From Natronomonas gomsonensis (GTDB taxonomy: Archaea; Halobacteriota; Halobacteria; Halobacteriales; Haloarculaceae), in assembly GCF_024300825.1 (NCBI RefSeq), contig NZ_CP101323.1:1178001-1242000 (forward strand): DNA of 64,000 nt, given 5' to 3'. The notes under the pieces are model-generated. The model searched no databases and was not told the DNA's origin. It was given only the letters and a program-made list of their open reading frames with translations. Each line of letters starts with the position of its first letter. Positions within the stretch are counted from its first letter, which is position 1. This document shows, in pieces, positions 41,802 to 50,276 of the stretch. The translations under genes and the position numbers were made by a program.

Positions 41802-41993
41802 CTACATCCGGGAGGCTTCCTTGGCCTCCTCGGCGTGTTCCAGCGCGAACGTCAACTGTGCGCGGTGGAGCGCTTCGAGTTCGTCAGCGTCCCCGTCGGG
41901 GAGTTGGGTCGTGACCTCGACCCCGGGGAGTTCGGTCTTCATCTTCGCGCCGCCGCTACCGTCGAGGAGGTCTTCGAAGTCGAAATCGGACAT
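41802..41993 (-). CDS. Small acidic haloarchaeal protein
   Basis: 63 residues from MSDFDFEDLLDGSGGAK. It has an acidic N-terminus, a Thr/Pro/Val middle (TELPGVEVTTQLPDGD) and a C-terminal amphipathic helix (DELEALHRAQLTFALEHAEE). The family is not recognised. The coding pattern (GC in third position, acidic residues) supports a real gene. It ends about 180 bp upstream of the start of the flavoprotein gene on the same strand. Confidence 0.65.
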   Translation of the reverse strand: MSDFDFEDLLDGSGGAKMKTELPGVEVTTQLPDGDADELEALHRAQLTFALEHAEEAKEASRM

Positions 41994-42164
41994 GGTCACT
42001 CGGAGGGAGGGCCCTCGTCGTCTTAGTTGGTGGTGTCCGACCACCTCGTGAGGGTCGGTTCGGTTTGAAACGGTGTCAATCAGATAGAGTAGGAGTGAAA
42101 CAGCGGCTATCTGACACGGTTGGGTGTCGGGGGGAATCGAGGGGTCCCTCTGAAGCCTCCGCTT

Positions 42165-42173
42165 TTTTTATAC
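42165..42173 (+). promoter_or_regulatory. TATA box for the LOV histidine kinase
   Basis: TTTTTATAC centred about 26 bp before the ATG at 42195; it identifies that ATG as the start of a leaderless message rather than the longer open frame beginning at 42120. Confidence 0.7.
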
Positions 42174-42194
42174 AAGCGAAAGAGTTCTCTCACT

Positions 42195-43985
42195 ATGGTC
42201 ACAGCACCTGCCGGCACGGACCAAAGCGAGTCCCTCGACCGAGAGGCACTCATCCCCGATGTCGGTAGCGAGGTATCTATCCTTCACATCGAGGATGACG
42301 CCGCTTTCGCTGAGTTAGTCTCGAACTTCCTGCAACGAGAGCGTGACTCCTTCGAGGTCTTGACCGAAACGGACCCTCGGGATGGCATCAAACGGGTCGA
42401 AAACGAGCGCATCGATTGTGTCATCTCGGACTACGATATGCCCGAAATGAATGGGTTGGGTGTCTTGAAAGAAGTCAGGAAAAAGCACCCACAACTCCCG
42501 TTCATACTCTTTACGGGAAAAGGCAGCGAGGAAATCGCCAGCGAAGCGATATCAGCGGGAGTCACCGACTATCTACAGAAACGCAAAGGAACCGAACAGT
42601 ACGGGATGCTTGCCAATCGCGTCGAGCAGGCCGTCGCTCGCCGGCGCGCCGAAAAGCAGGTCGAACGCGGGTTCAACGCTATCGAAACCGCAAACGAGGG
42701 AATCAGCCTATTGAACGACACCGGCGAATTCATCTACGTCAACGAGGCCTACGCGAAAATCGTCGGCTACGAGCGAGATGAATTGCTCGGCGAACACTTC
42801 GAGACGATTTACCCGGACAACGACATCGATTTCGTGTACGAAGAGATGATTCCCGAGGCAAAGGAGGGTGAGTGGACAGGAACGACGGTTTACGAGCGGA
42901 AGGATGGTGACGTGATTACCGTCGAGCATTCGATTTCCTACACCACGGGTGATACGATGATTTGTACTATCTCCGAGAGCGATGAGGAGGTGCGCGAAGC
43001 GCTGTCGCTCCGCGAACAGGCGATGGACGAAGCCCCGATTGGAATCGTCATCACCGATGCCGACCGTGAGGACAACCCAATCATCTACGCAAATGACGGG
43101 TTCGCGGAGGTGACGGGATACTCACGCGAGGAAACGGTAGGGCGGAACTGTCGCTTCCTGCAGGGTGAAGAGACTCGGGAGGAACCGATAGCCGAAATGC
43201 GAGACGCCATCGACGCCGCGGAGTCAGTTGCCGTCGAACTGCGTAATTATCGGAAGAACGGAGAGATGTTCTGGAACCGGGTGACGATTGCGCCACTGTT
43301 CGACGACAGTGGAGACGTCGATTACTTCGTCGGCTGTCAGGAGGACGTGACCGCGCGCAGAGAGATAATGGCGGAGTACGGCTCGCTTGGCTCAGTTCTC
43401 TCTCACGATTTGCAGAATCCGCTGCAGACCGTTCGTGGACGGCTGGAACTGGCTATCGAGACTGGCAACATTGACCACGTCGAGGAGGCGATACCGTCGG
43501 TGGACCGGCTGGAGGCGTTGACCAATGACATCGCGAGCGTGTTACAAACCGGGACTATCACCCCGAAACGCGATTACGTTAGTGTTGAGAGAGCCGCCGA
43601 GTCGGTTTGGGAGTCCCGTGAAGATTGTCACGACGAGAGTTCCCTCGAGGTTGTCGATTCCCCGGCGGTGACTGGCAATCGTGGCGCGATTGGCCGGATG
43701 ATGGATAACCTGATTGGTAACTCAATCGAACACGGTGAACCACCGGTCACGATTCGAGTTGGCGGCTTAGAGGACGGATTCTACGTTGAAGACGATGGTC
43801 CCGGAATTCCCGAGGGGAACCGCGAGAAGGTGTTCGAGCAGGGGTTCTCGACGAAAGAGAGCGGCGACGAAACCGGCGTGGGGATGACGAGCGTTCGGCA
43901 AATCGTATTAGCACACGGCTGGCGGATTACTATCACGGATAGCGAAGCGTTGGGCGGCGTCCGATTCGAGATTCGGACGGAGTGA
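42195..43985 (+). CDS. Receiver-PAS-LOV histidine kinase (probable blue-light sensor)
   Basis: 596 residues. Order: receiver (about 18-140, phospho-Asp in CVISDYDMPEMNG, Lys in YLQKRKG), PAS (about 155-270), a LOV-type PAS (about 275-390), then H-box LSHDLQNPLQTVRG and HATPase (NLIGNSIEHGE, VEDDGPGIPEGN, TGVGMTSVRQIVLAHGW). The LOV domain has GRNCRFLQG with the photoactive Cys at residue 319, the flavin-binding ELRNYRKNGEMFWNRVTIAP segment and the signalling Gln in VGCQEDVT, so FMN photochemistry is expected. A true receiver at the N-terminus suggests it is embedded in a phosphorelay. Composition is slightly less GC-rich than the core genes. Confidence 0.92.
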   Translation: MVTAPAGTDQSESLDREALIPDVGSEVSILHIEDDAAFAELVSNFLQRERDSFEVLTETDPRDGIKRVENERIDCVISDYDMPEMNGLGVLKEVRKKHPQLPFILFTGKGSEEIASEAISAGVTDYLQKRKGTEQYGMLANRVEQAVARRRAEKQVERGFNAIETANEGISLLNDTGEFIYVNEAYAKIVGYERDELLGEHFETIYPDNDIDFVYEEMIPEAKEGEWTGTTVYERKDGDVITVEHSISYTTGDTMICTISESDEEVREALSLREQAMDEAPIGIVITDADREDNPIIYANDGFAEVTGYSREETVGRNCRFLQGEETREEPIAEMRDAIDAAESVAVELRNYRKNGEMFWNRVTIAPLFDDSGDVDYFVGCQEDVTARREIMAEYGSLGSVLSHDLQNPLQTVRGRLELAIETGNIDHVEEAIPSVDRLEALTNDIASVLQTGTITPKRDYVSVERAAESVWESREDCHDESSLEVVDSPAVTGNRGAIGRMMDNLIGNSIEHGEPPVTIRVGGLEDGFYVEDDGPGIPEGNREKVFEQGFSTKESGDETGVGMTSVRQIVLAHGWRITITDSEALGGVRFEIRTE

Positions 43986-44244
43986 AACCGACCGGCTGAA
44001 AAGCCGTAACCATAGCTCCCTTATGGGAAAGTGATTCGGCTGTCGCTGTCTCGGCCGGCATATACTGATAGACGTGGGGGAACGCATCTGAAGTGGTTTC
44101 GGGGATACCGCTTCCGACCAGCAAGACGATTCGATGTCCGGCGGGAATCGCTGACGCAGTCGGGAAGCAACACATCGTCGGGCGGTATCACGTCGTAGGT
44201 CGCTTCGCTCCGTTCGAATGCTCCGTGTCGGCAGGGGGCGGGTC

Positions 44245-45162
44245 CTACTCGACGTTATGTTCGTCAAGCCGGTCGCGAACTATCGATTCGAGACCGCGGT
44301 CAGCCTCGATAGCAGTGATGAGTGCTCGGAGTAGACGATTGTACGCGGCTGGGCGCTCAATCATCGCGACGTGACCGGTGCGTTCCATCCGGCAGAACAC
44401 GCTTTCGGGGAGCCGACTCGCAGTCCCGCGTGCCACATCGACCGGAACGATTCCGTCGGCAGGGCCGTGGATGACGAGCGTGGGTACATCGACTCGCTCG
44501 ATGTCGGGGCGTCCGTCGTATCCCCAAAACGCCTCGGTAACGGTCGTCCACGCCGAGCGGTGTCGTGGCAAGGGGTTCGACTGCAGGAAGTCCTCAACGA
44601 CGGCCTCGTCTGTTCCCTCGTGAAAGCCAACGCTGTAGGCCAACTGGCGAATGAGCGCGTCGCTCGTTGGGAGGCGATACAGGCGCAAAGCCAGAAACAG
44701 TCGTAACAGCGGCTTCTCCCATGCCGGCGTGAGGTCGTGGTCACCACCAGCGTGCAGAACGAGGCCAGCCGTCGGGTGGCGTTTGGCATACTCCAGAGCG
44801 ATGGCTGTGCCGTAACTGTGGCCGTGGACGATGGGTCGGTCAATATCGAGCGTATCGAGCAGATGCCTGAGGTCGGCGACGTGCCCGGCGAGCGACTGTT
44901 CGGGACGCGTCGTGGAGTTCCCGTTTCCGGCCAGTGCATACGTCACCAATTCCTGCTCGCCCTCGAACGCATCCAGTTGCGGATACGGGTTCCACAGCGA
45001 GCCGAGGCCACCGTGAACGAACACGACCGCTGGACTCGAACCACCCATATGAACCGCCTCTAACTCGACCGATTCGGAAACCTGCACCCGACGCGAATCC
45101 GGTATCGAGTTCCGGACGTCAGCGAATCGGACGTACCCGGGAGGGAACGGTGACGTGGACAT
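44245..45162 (-). CDS. Alpha/beta hydrolase
   Basis: 305 residues from MSTSPFPPGYVRF. The oxyanion segment FVHGGLGSLWNPYP, the nucleophile elbow HGHSYGTAIALEY (Ser), the acid Asp in VIHGPADGIVPVD and the His in ERTGHVAMIERPAAY give the full triad. It hydrolyses an ester, lactone or related bond; specificity is not visible. It lies 7 bp downstream of the amidohydrolase gene on the same strand, so the two are probably co-transcribed and may act on the same compound. Codon use is less GC-biased than the chromosome core. Confidence 0.88.
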   Translation of the reverse strand: MSTSPFPPGYVRFADVRNSIPDSRRVQVSESVELEAVHMGGSSPAVVFVHGGLGSLWNPYPQLDAFEGEQELVTYALAGNGNSTTRPEQSLAGHVADLRHLLDTLDIDRPIVHGHSYGTAIALEYAKRHPTAGLVLHAGGDHDLTPAWEKPLLRLFLALRLYRLPTSDALIRQLAYSVGFHEGTDEAVVEDFLQSNPLPRHRSAWTTVTEAFWGYDGRPDIERVDVPTLVIHGPADGIVPVDVARGTASRLPESVFCRMERTGHVAMIERPAAYNRLLRALITAIEADRGLESIVRDRLDEHNVE

Positions 45163-45169
45163 AGGTGGT

Positions 45170-46636
45170 TCAGAAGGAGAACTTGTCACGCACCGATTGA
45201 AGAGCGAGCCGAGAGAGCAGGCGAGCGGGGCCACGCTTGGGTAGTTCTCGAATCGTTTCGGTTGAGCCCGGTGGATTACCACCGCCGATGTGAAGCTCCC
45301 AGCCCGTCTCGTCGGCAAAGCGGTCGACCGCCGCTTCTACGTCTTTCTGTACCGCTTCGGCGTCCATCGTCATCGGTGTCCCATCCCGCATCACGAGTTC
45401 CCCGTCGACGATAACCGTCTCCACGTCGCCCGGCGCGGCGTTGTTCACGACGTGCGCAGGTACGTTCGTCAACGGTGTGAACTTCGGCTTGTCCACGTCG
45501 AGAAGGACGACATCCGCCCGCTTGCCCGGTTCGATGCTTCCGATCTCGTCGCCGACACCCAACGCACGTGCGCCTTCGATTGTCAGCATTCGCACCAGTT
45601 CCATCGACGAGTATTGGCCGGTCGTCCGTTTGACGTTGGCCGCAAGGCGGGCCTGTCGGGCCTCGCCGAACATGCTGTAGGAGTCGTGCCAGTAGTGGTC
45701 GTCGATGCCCAGCCCGACGTCGACACCCGCATCCCGTAGTTCCGGGACGGGCGTCCACTGCATCTCGGCGTCCGGGTTCCAGTAGCAGAACACCGACGGG
45801 CAGTGTGCCACGGACGCGTCCGCCTCGGAAATTCGTTCGATATCCGCCTCGTCGGTGACGCGGAAGTGAGCCGCAACCAGGCGTTCGTCAAGCACTCCAA
45901 CATCATTGAGGAGGCCGAGCGAGTCCGGCCCCCCGTTTGCTCGTGCCATCGTATTGCTCGCTTCGAGTTCGAGCAGGTGAGTGTGGACGAGCAAGTCAGG
46001 GTACTCAGCAGCGAGATTGGCGGTACGCTCCCACAACTCGCGCGTACACGACCAGTCGTCGTGTGGGCAAATCGTCGCCCGGATTCGTCCATCGTAGGTA
46101 TCGTGGTGCGTTTCGATGAACTCGCGAGCGCGGTCGAACTGCTCGTCGACGGGAACGTCCCAGAAGAGGTCCGTGACGGTCGGGCCGAAGAAGCCACGGA
46201 GGCCCGCTTCGCCAAACGTCTCCGCGCCCGCAGTTGGGCGCACGTCCATCGAATTAATCGTCGTGACACCTCCGAGGAGGAAATTCAGGGCGGCGAGTTC
46301 GTAACCGGCCTCAGCCAGATAGTCAAAGTCACCCTCGCCGAGACGACCAAAGATGGCCGTCATACTGCCCATCATCTCCAGCAAATCGAGGTCGCTGAAC
46401 GCACCGATTAGCGGCGTCAGTTCGAGGTGGGTGTGGGCGTTAACCAGCCCCGGCATCACCAGTCTCCCGTCGCCGTCAATCGTGTGCGTGGCTTCAATCT
46501 CTCCATCGCCGTCCTCGGACGCTCGTACCTCAGTAATGCGGCCGTCGTCGATGAGTACCGTCCCGCGTTCGTACAGACAGTTGCGCTCGTCGACCGTGAG
46601 AACGAGCGCATTGGAGATGGCAATGTCAACGGTCAT
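45170..46636 (-). CDS. Amidohydrolase-superfamily deaminase/chlorohydrolase
   Basis: 488 residues from MTVDIAISNALVLTVDERN. The metal ligands are in LVNAHTHLELTPL (HxH), LLVHTHLLELEAS (His), VAAHFRVTDEADI (His) and GLGIDDHYWHDSYSMFGEAR (Asp), typical of the AtzA/TrzN/SAH-deaminase subfamily, with the C-terminal beta-sandwich (VIVDGELVMRDG). Likely a guanine-, SAH- or triazine-type deaminase or hydrolase; the substrate is not determined. First gene of a two-gene unit with the alpha/beta hydrolase, 134 bp from the integrase remnant. Confidence 0.9.
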   Translation of the reverse strand: MTVDIAISNALVLTVDERNCLYERGTVLIDDGRITEVRASEDGDGEIEATHTIDGDGRLVMPGLVNAHTHLELTPLIGAFSDLDLLEMMGSMTAIFGRLGEGDFDYLAEAGYELAALNFLLGGVTTINSMDVRPTAGAETFGEAGLRGFFGPTVTDLFWDVPVDEQFDRAREFIETHHDTYDGRIRATICPHDDWSCTRELWERTANLAAEYPDLLVHTHLLELEASNTMARANGGPDSLGLLNDVGVLDERLVAAHFRVTDEADIERISEADASVAHCPSVFCYWNPDAEMQWTPVPELRDAGVDVGLGIDDHYWHDSYSMFGEARQARLAANVKRTTGQYSSMELVRMLTIEGARALGVGDEIGSIEPGKRADVVLLDVDKPKFTPLTNVPAHVVNNAAPGDVETVIVDGELVMRDGTPMTMDAEAVQKDVEAAVDRFADETGWELHIGGGNPPGSTETIRELPKRGPARLLSRLALQSVRDKFSF

Positions 46637-46770
46637 CCCGTGTCGTCCTTGAGGTGGCAGTCGCGTCAATGCTTGGTAATACGGTTTCGTTATTCTCCTT
46701 GACTCCGGGTCAATCGAGGCTGGAATCGGTTGATGTAGAACAGTCACTGATTGCTTGAGACAGCGTTGTG

Positions 46771-47515
46771 CTACGGGGAAGAATCACGTAGTGATGGACG
46801 AATGACGATATTCCATGCATCAAGGTCCAGCCAACTCATCTTGCTCCTCTCCACCTCGATGGGTCGAAACCCCGTGTCGATACTCATCTTGACGAGATTC
46901 GGGATTTTTCCAGTTATCGACCTTCTCCCAATCGGCAGGTTTCACTTCGTTTTTTGGCTTCCCGAGGCTCATGGAGGTGTACCCTTTCCATCGGTCACGA
47001 CCTTCGGGAGAGAGGTCGTTATATCCGGATATCTGCTGGTAGTTCAAGCTCGCACTGTAGACCTTCTCGATTTCCTCCTCGGAGAACACGTCCTTGATGT
47101 TCCGCTTGCCGTTCGTACTCGGTATTTCGTACTTCGGCTCCCATTCCGGAGGATCTTCATCGAGGTGTCGCTGATACTTGAATAGCCGCTTAATGGCCTT
47201 CTGTGTCCCCGATGCGTGGCTCGCAGAACGGTCATCATCGAGCAGAATTCCCTCCATGTATTCGTTCGCTTCGGAGTGGGTAAACGAGGTTTTGAACTCG
47301 TTGTGATTCCACACGAAGCGTGCGAAGTGGTCCGTTCTGTATAGCGTGTCTTTCGCTGTGTGTTCGGAGTATCCTTCGAGGGATTTCGGATTCTTTCCGC
47401 GCTCTAACAGCCAGTTAGCGAAGCCTCGGCGGGTGACTTCCCACGTCTGGAGTTGTTTGTCACGCAGTACTTCGGCGTCGTCTCGCGTTGTCAGCGGCAG
47501 GTTTTCGAGGTCCAT
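46771..47515 (-). pseudogene. Frameshifted, truncated tyrosine recombinase (integrase)
   Basis: From MDLENLPLTTRDD the first about 200 residues are the core-binding domain of a haloarchaeal site-specific recombinase (QTWEVTRRGFANWLLERG, then KPADWEKVDNWK). At a run of five T on the plus strand (46905-46909; AAAAA in the gene) an extra base shifts the frame; in the next frame the protein continues IPNLVKMSIDTGFRPIEVE, which contains the first catalytic Arg (FRPIEV). It then ends at 46771 soon after, so the rest of the catalytic domain (H-x-x-R and Tyr) is missing. The gene is 140 bp from the 3' end of tRNA-Glu, the usual position of an integrase after tRNA integration. A non-functional remnant. 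Confidence 0.8.
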
Positions 47516-47655
47516 TTGTAAATTTTCCCTGACACGTTACAAAACCGCCAGAGGGTGGCGGAGTAGAGTTTACACCCTACTTTCTTGTCCTAACGTGTTC
47601 TGATTGACGCGGAGAGAAAACAGCCGAAAACCGCGATACGTGAGCGGGTTTTGAA

Positions 47656-47730
47656 TGCTCCGTCAGGGATTCGAACCCTGGTCCTTGCCGTGAGAGGGCA
47701 AGATGATTGGCCGGACTACACCAACGGAGC
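47656..47730 (-). tRNA. tRNA-Glu (CTC)
   Basis: 75-nt cloverleaf on the minus strand. Acceptor stem GCTCCGT pairs with ACGGAGC, discriminator A, D-arm with the TGTAGTCCGG segment, anticodon stem TTGCC/GGCAA with loop CTCTCAC (anticodon CTC), variable loop and a T-arm (CAGGG, TTCGAAT, CCCTG). CCA is not encoded. It is intron-free. The integrase remnant lies just downstream of its 3' end, consistent with this tRNA being the attachment site of the former element. Confidence 0.96.
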
Positions 47731-47966
47731 GTTCGTCTGAACGCATCGAATCGTATCGGTGATGGACGTATAACCGTTACGTTTCACCCCTGCCGTGAGC
47801 CGGTTTCTCACTGAATCGTCACGGCATCGACCGCGTCGCTGACCGATTCGAACCCGACAGGTGTCGCGGGGGCGTTCGGGTCCGAAACGCTCATTGGCAA
47901 CATTCCAGTAGGGACAGCCATCACCGAACGCGCCAGCAGTTCGAACGGAGGCGGTCAGTCGCTCTC
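47731..47966. other. Short intergenic region upstream of tRNA-Glu
   Basis: 236 bp. A minus-strand frame of 37 codons (47808-47921, MAVPTGMLPMSVSDPN onward, ending AVDAVTIQ) has haloarchaeal-looking codons but is too short to call. No TATA-driven RNA or repeat is clear apart from AT-richer sequence near 47755-47785 that may hold the tRNA promoter. Confidence 0.3.
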
Positions 47967-48719
47967 ATGAGGAGCTTCTCGCTCGATAGCACCGATTCGT
48001 CGACGACGGAGCGGCCGTTCTTCGATGGCCCCTCGAAGCAGACGCGGGCCGAGCGACACCTCACGGAGGCGACCGGAAGCGACACGACCGCGATTTCAGT
48101 CGACTTCGAGGCGGTGCCGACCGAACTGCTGGCCGCGATGCGACGGGTGAACACGGAGGCGAAGTCGTTCTCCGACGACGCCCGACGGCGATACAGACAC
48201 GGCGACCACGACGGTGCGGCGCTGAACCGAAGCCGAAAAGAGGCGCTCTACGAGGTGAAGCGGCGACTCCTCTATACGCTCTTGCCGTACGCCTCCGGCG
48301 TCGAAGCCCAGACCATCGACAGCCGGGAGTACTACTCGTTCCGTTTCGACGCCGCCGACCACGAGCCGTATCACGAAACAAATCGTCCGGACGGGAACCA
48401 TCACGCAGGATGGCCGGACGGACGCGTTCCCGGGTTGGGGTCGGTCGCCCTGGATGCGACGCTTTTGAACTACGAGTACGGCTTCCATACGCCCGTCGAG
48501 TCCTTCGACAGACTGTGTGCGGCCGCCCGCATCGTCCACGGTCACGACCGACGCGATGGCCTTCCCGGGAGAGAGGAATCCCGGTGGGCAGAGTACGAAC
48601 CGAACACGGAACTCGAAACGGGGTACACCTTCGAGGACGCGGGTCGACTCCTCGCGTCGCTCGTCGACGACCAATACGACCCCGCAAACTATCTCCCCCG
48701 CGGAACGACGTTCCGGTGA
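47967..48719 (+). CDS. Uncharacterised haloarchaeal protein
   Basis: 250 residues. It contains a helical region (VPTELLAAMRRVNTEAKSFSDD and EALYEVKRRLLYTLLPYA) and a Gly/His/Asp-rich segment (HETNRPDGNHHAGWPDG) ending in DYDPANYLPRG-type sequence. The central SREYYSFRFD and the His-rich stretch could bind a metal, but no known motif is seen. I do not recognise the family. Coding composition is good. It stands alone downstream of the tRNA gene and upstream of a 440-bp gene-free stretch. Confidence 0.72.
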   Translation: MRSFSLDSTDSSTTERPFFDGPSKQTRAERHLTEATGSDTTAISVDFEAVPTELLAAMRRVNTEAKSFSDDARRRYRHGDHDGAALNRSRKEALYEVKRRLLYTLLPYASGVEAQTIDSREYYSFRFDAADHEPYHETNRPDGNHHAGWPDGRVPGLGSVALDATLLNYEYGFHTPVESFDRLCAAARIVHGHDRRDGLPGREESRWAEYEPNTELETGYTFEDAGRLLASLVDDQYDPANYLPRGTTFR

Positions 48720-49162
48720 CGCCGCTCGATTACTGAGACCCGCTCTCGAAGGGGAGACGGACAGTAGACAGGCGGGACAGACAGCGAAGAGCAGTTCGGG
48801 GCGGGTGTGAGAGCGTGATTGGACGGCTCTACAGTGCCTACAGCGGCGGCAGTCCTCACAACGCTCTACGCGGGGCCGTCTCGACAGTTCTCGGCTGACG
48901 CCGTCGGTAAGCGAAAGGAACGACGAGGGGCCCGACGAACCGGAGTGTATCGCCAATCGAACCATTGAGTGTATTTGAAAGGCATTAAGATACATTCAGC
49001 GGTAAACTTATCTGTGTGGCGGTGTTACACACACATAGACGGCGAGTCGGGACGAGGCACCCACCGGGCCAGGATTCGACACGGCATAGGCCCTCGGTAC
49101 CGACTCGAATCGGACGATGTGAACGCCCGAGCACACGACTCGGCCACGACGGAACGACAGTC
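48720..49162. other. Gene-free stretch before the small zinc-ribbon gene
   Basis: 443 bp without a convincing protein. A 9-bp imperfect dyad TGAGTGTAT/ATACATTCA (48965-48973/48990-48998, one G-T) flanks an AT-rich core and may be an operator or a short hairpin. An AT-rich ACTTATC near 49006-49012 could be a promoter element for the downstream pair of genes, with a long leader. Nothing else recognised. Confidence 0.35.
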
Positions 49163-49333
49163 ATGAACACACACGATACGGAGGCCGCCGGTCGGTGCCC
49201 GTCCTGCGGCGCGACGGTACCGAACGCATTCGTGCTCATCGAATACGAGGCCGACGACGAACGTCGGATGTACGCCGAGTGTCCAGCGTGTGAGAACGTC
49301 GTTCGACCGCGGCCGAGCGACTCCAGCCGATAA
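49163..49333 (+). CDS. Small zinc-ribbon protein
   Basis: 56 residues starting MNTHDTEAAGRCPSCGATVP. CPSC and, after a strand-forming middle (NAFVLIEYEADDERRMY), CPAC make a four-Cys zinc ribbon. Many haloarchaeal proteins of this size share the pattern and have no assigned role; RNA or protein binding is plausible. It ends 5 bp before the winged-helix gene, so the two are probably translated from one message. Confidence 0.78.
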   Translation: MNTHDTEAAGRCPSCGATVPNAFVLIEYEADDERRMYAECPACENVVRPRPSDSSR

Positions 49334-49338
49334 CACAG

Positions 49339-49575
49339 ATGGTTACAGGACCACCACGGACGATACTGCGACTACTCGACGAACAGGGGCAACTGCCAGT
49401 CACGGCCATCGCTGAGGAACTCGAACGCCACCCGGTCACCGTCGACCGGCAGTGTTACGACCTCCAGCGGGATGGCCACATCAGGATGGCGACCAGCGGC
49501 GGGGCCTACACCCTGACCGAGAAGGGACGAAAACGGCTTTCAGAAAGTTCCAACTCCGCGGACCCGGTCCAGTAG
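49339..49575 (+). CDS. Small winged-helix protein
   Basis: 78 residues, MVTGPPRTILRLLDEQGQLP followed by VTAIAEELERHPVTVDRQCYDLQRDGHIRM, read as helices 1-3 of a winged HTH with PVTVDRQCYDLQRD as recognition helix and GGAYTLTEKGRKRL as the wing and last helix. A local transcription regulator. Its stop is only 2 bp from the stop of the convergent psmB gene. Confidence 0.8.
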   Translation: MVTGPPRTILRLLDEQGQLPVTAIAEELERHPVTVDRQCYDLQRDGHIRMATSGGAYTLTEKGRKRLSESSNSADPVQ

Positions 49576-49577
49576 CG

Positions 49578-50276
49578 CTATCGGACTTCCTCGAAGTCCT
49601 TGTGACCCCGGATGTCGACGCCGTCGTCGGTGACGGTGGCGAGGAAGACACCGTTACCGGAGCCGGTGTCGCGCTCGACGGCCGCCTCGACCGCACGGGC
49701 GCTGAGCGAGGTGGCTTCTTCTGTCGAAAGGTCCGGCGTGTAATCGTTCTCGAGAACACCGTACGCCAGTTGCATCCCGCTTCCGGTGACCGTGTAGTCG
49801 TCGGCCATCACGCCGCCGGCAGGGTCGATGGAGTAGACGTGACTCCCCTCGTCGTCGACGCCGCCGAGGATGGGCCGGATGGCCCGGAACGGCCCGCCGC
49901 GAGCGAGGTTGCCGGCAAGCGTCGACAACGCCGGAATGTCCATCGGTTTTCCACGGCGCGTCTCGTAGAGCGAGGATTCCGCCCGAAGCGAGCGGATAAA
50001 GGACTGGGCGCCGCCGACCGAGCCAACGAGCGTCAGGGCGGCCGTCGGGTGAATCTGTTTGACCTTCTGGACATCCTTGTTGGAGACGAATCGGCCGCCA
50101 AGGGAGGCGCGCATGTCGGTCGCGATGACGACGGCGTCCTCGGTTGCGATGCCGACGGTCGTCGTTCCGGTCTTGTTGACCGTCTCCTCGTCGCCGGGGG
50201 TTGACTCGAAGTCCCCGAGTTCGGGTTCGTACGGTGAACGAGCGTGGTCCTCGCCGGTTCGGGGGAGATCATTCAT
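49578..50276 (-). CDS. psmB: 20S proteasome beta subunit
   Basis: 232 residues. The propeptide of 37 residues ends NKTG and the mature protein begins TTTVGIATEDAVVIATD, whose first Thr is the nucleophile exposed by autoprocessing. The catalytic Asp/Lys (ATDMRASLGG; NKDVQKVKQI) and Ser-Asp-Ser-region residues (YTVTGSGMQLAYGVLE) are present. Fourteen copies form the two inner rings of the 20S proteasome. The ATG overlaps the 3' end of psmA by 8 bp, so alpha and beta are co-expressed. Confidence 0.96.
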   Translation of the reverse strand: MNDLPRTGEDHARSPYEPELGDFESTPGDEETVNKTGTTTVGIATEDAVVIATDMRASLGGRFVSNKDVQKVKQIHPTAALTLVGSVGGAQSFIRSLRAESSLYETRRGKPMDIPALSTLAGNLARGGPFRAIRPILGGVDDEGSHVYSIDPAGGVMADDYTVTGSGMQLAYGVLENDYTPDLSTEEATSLSARAVEAAVERDTGSGNGVFLATVTDDGVDIRGHKDFEEVR

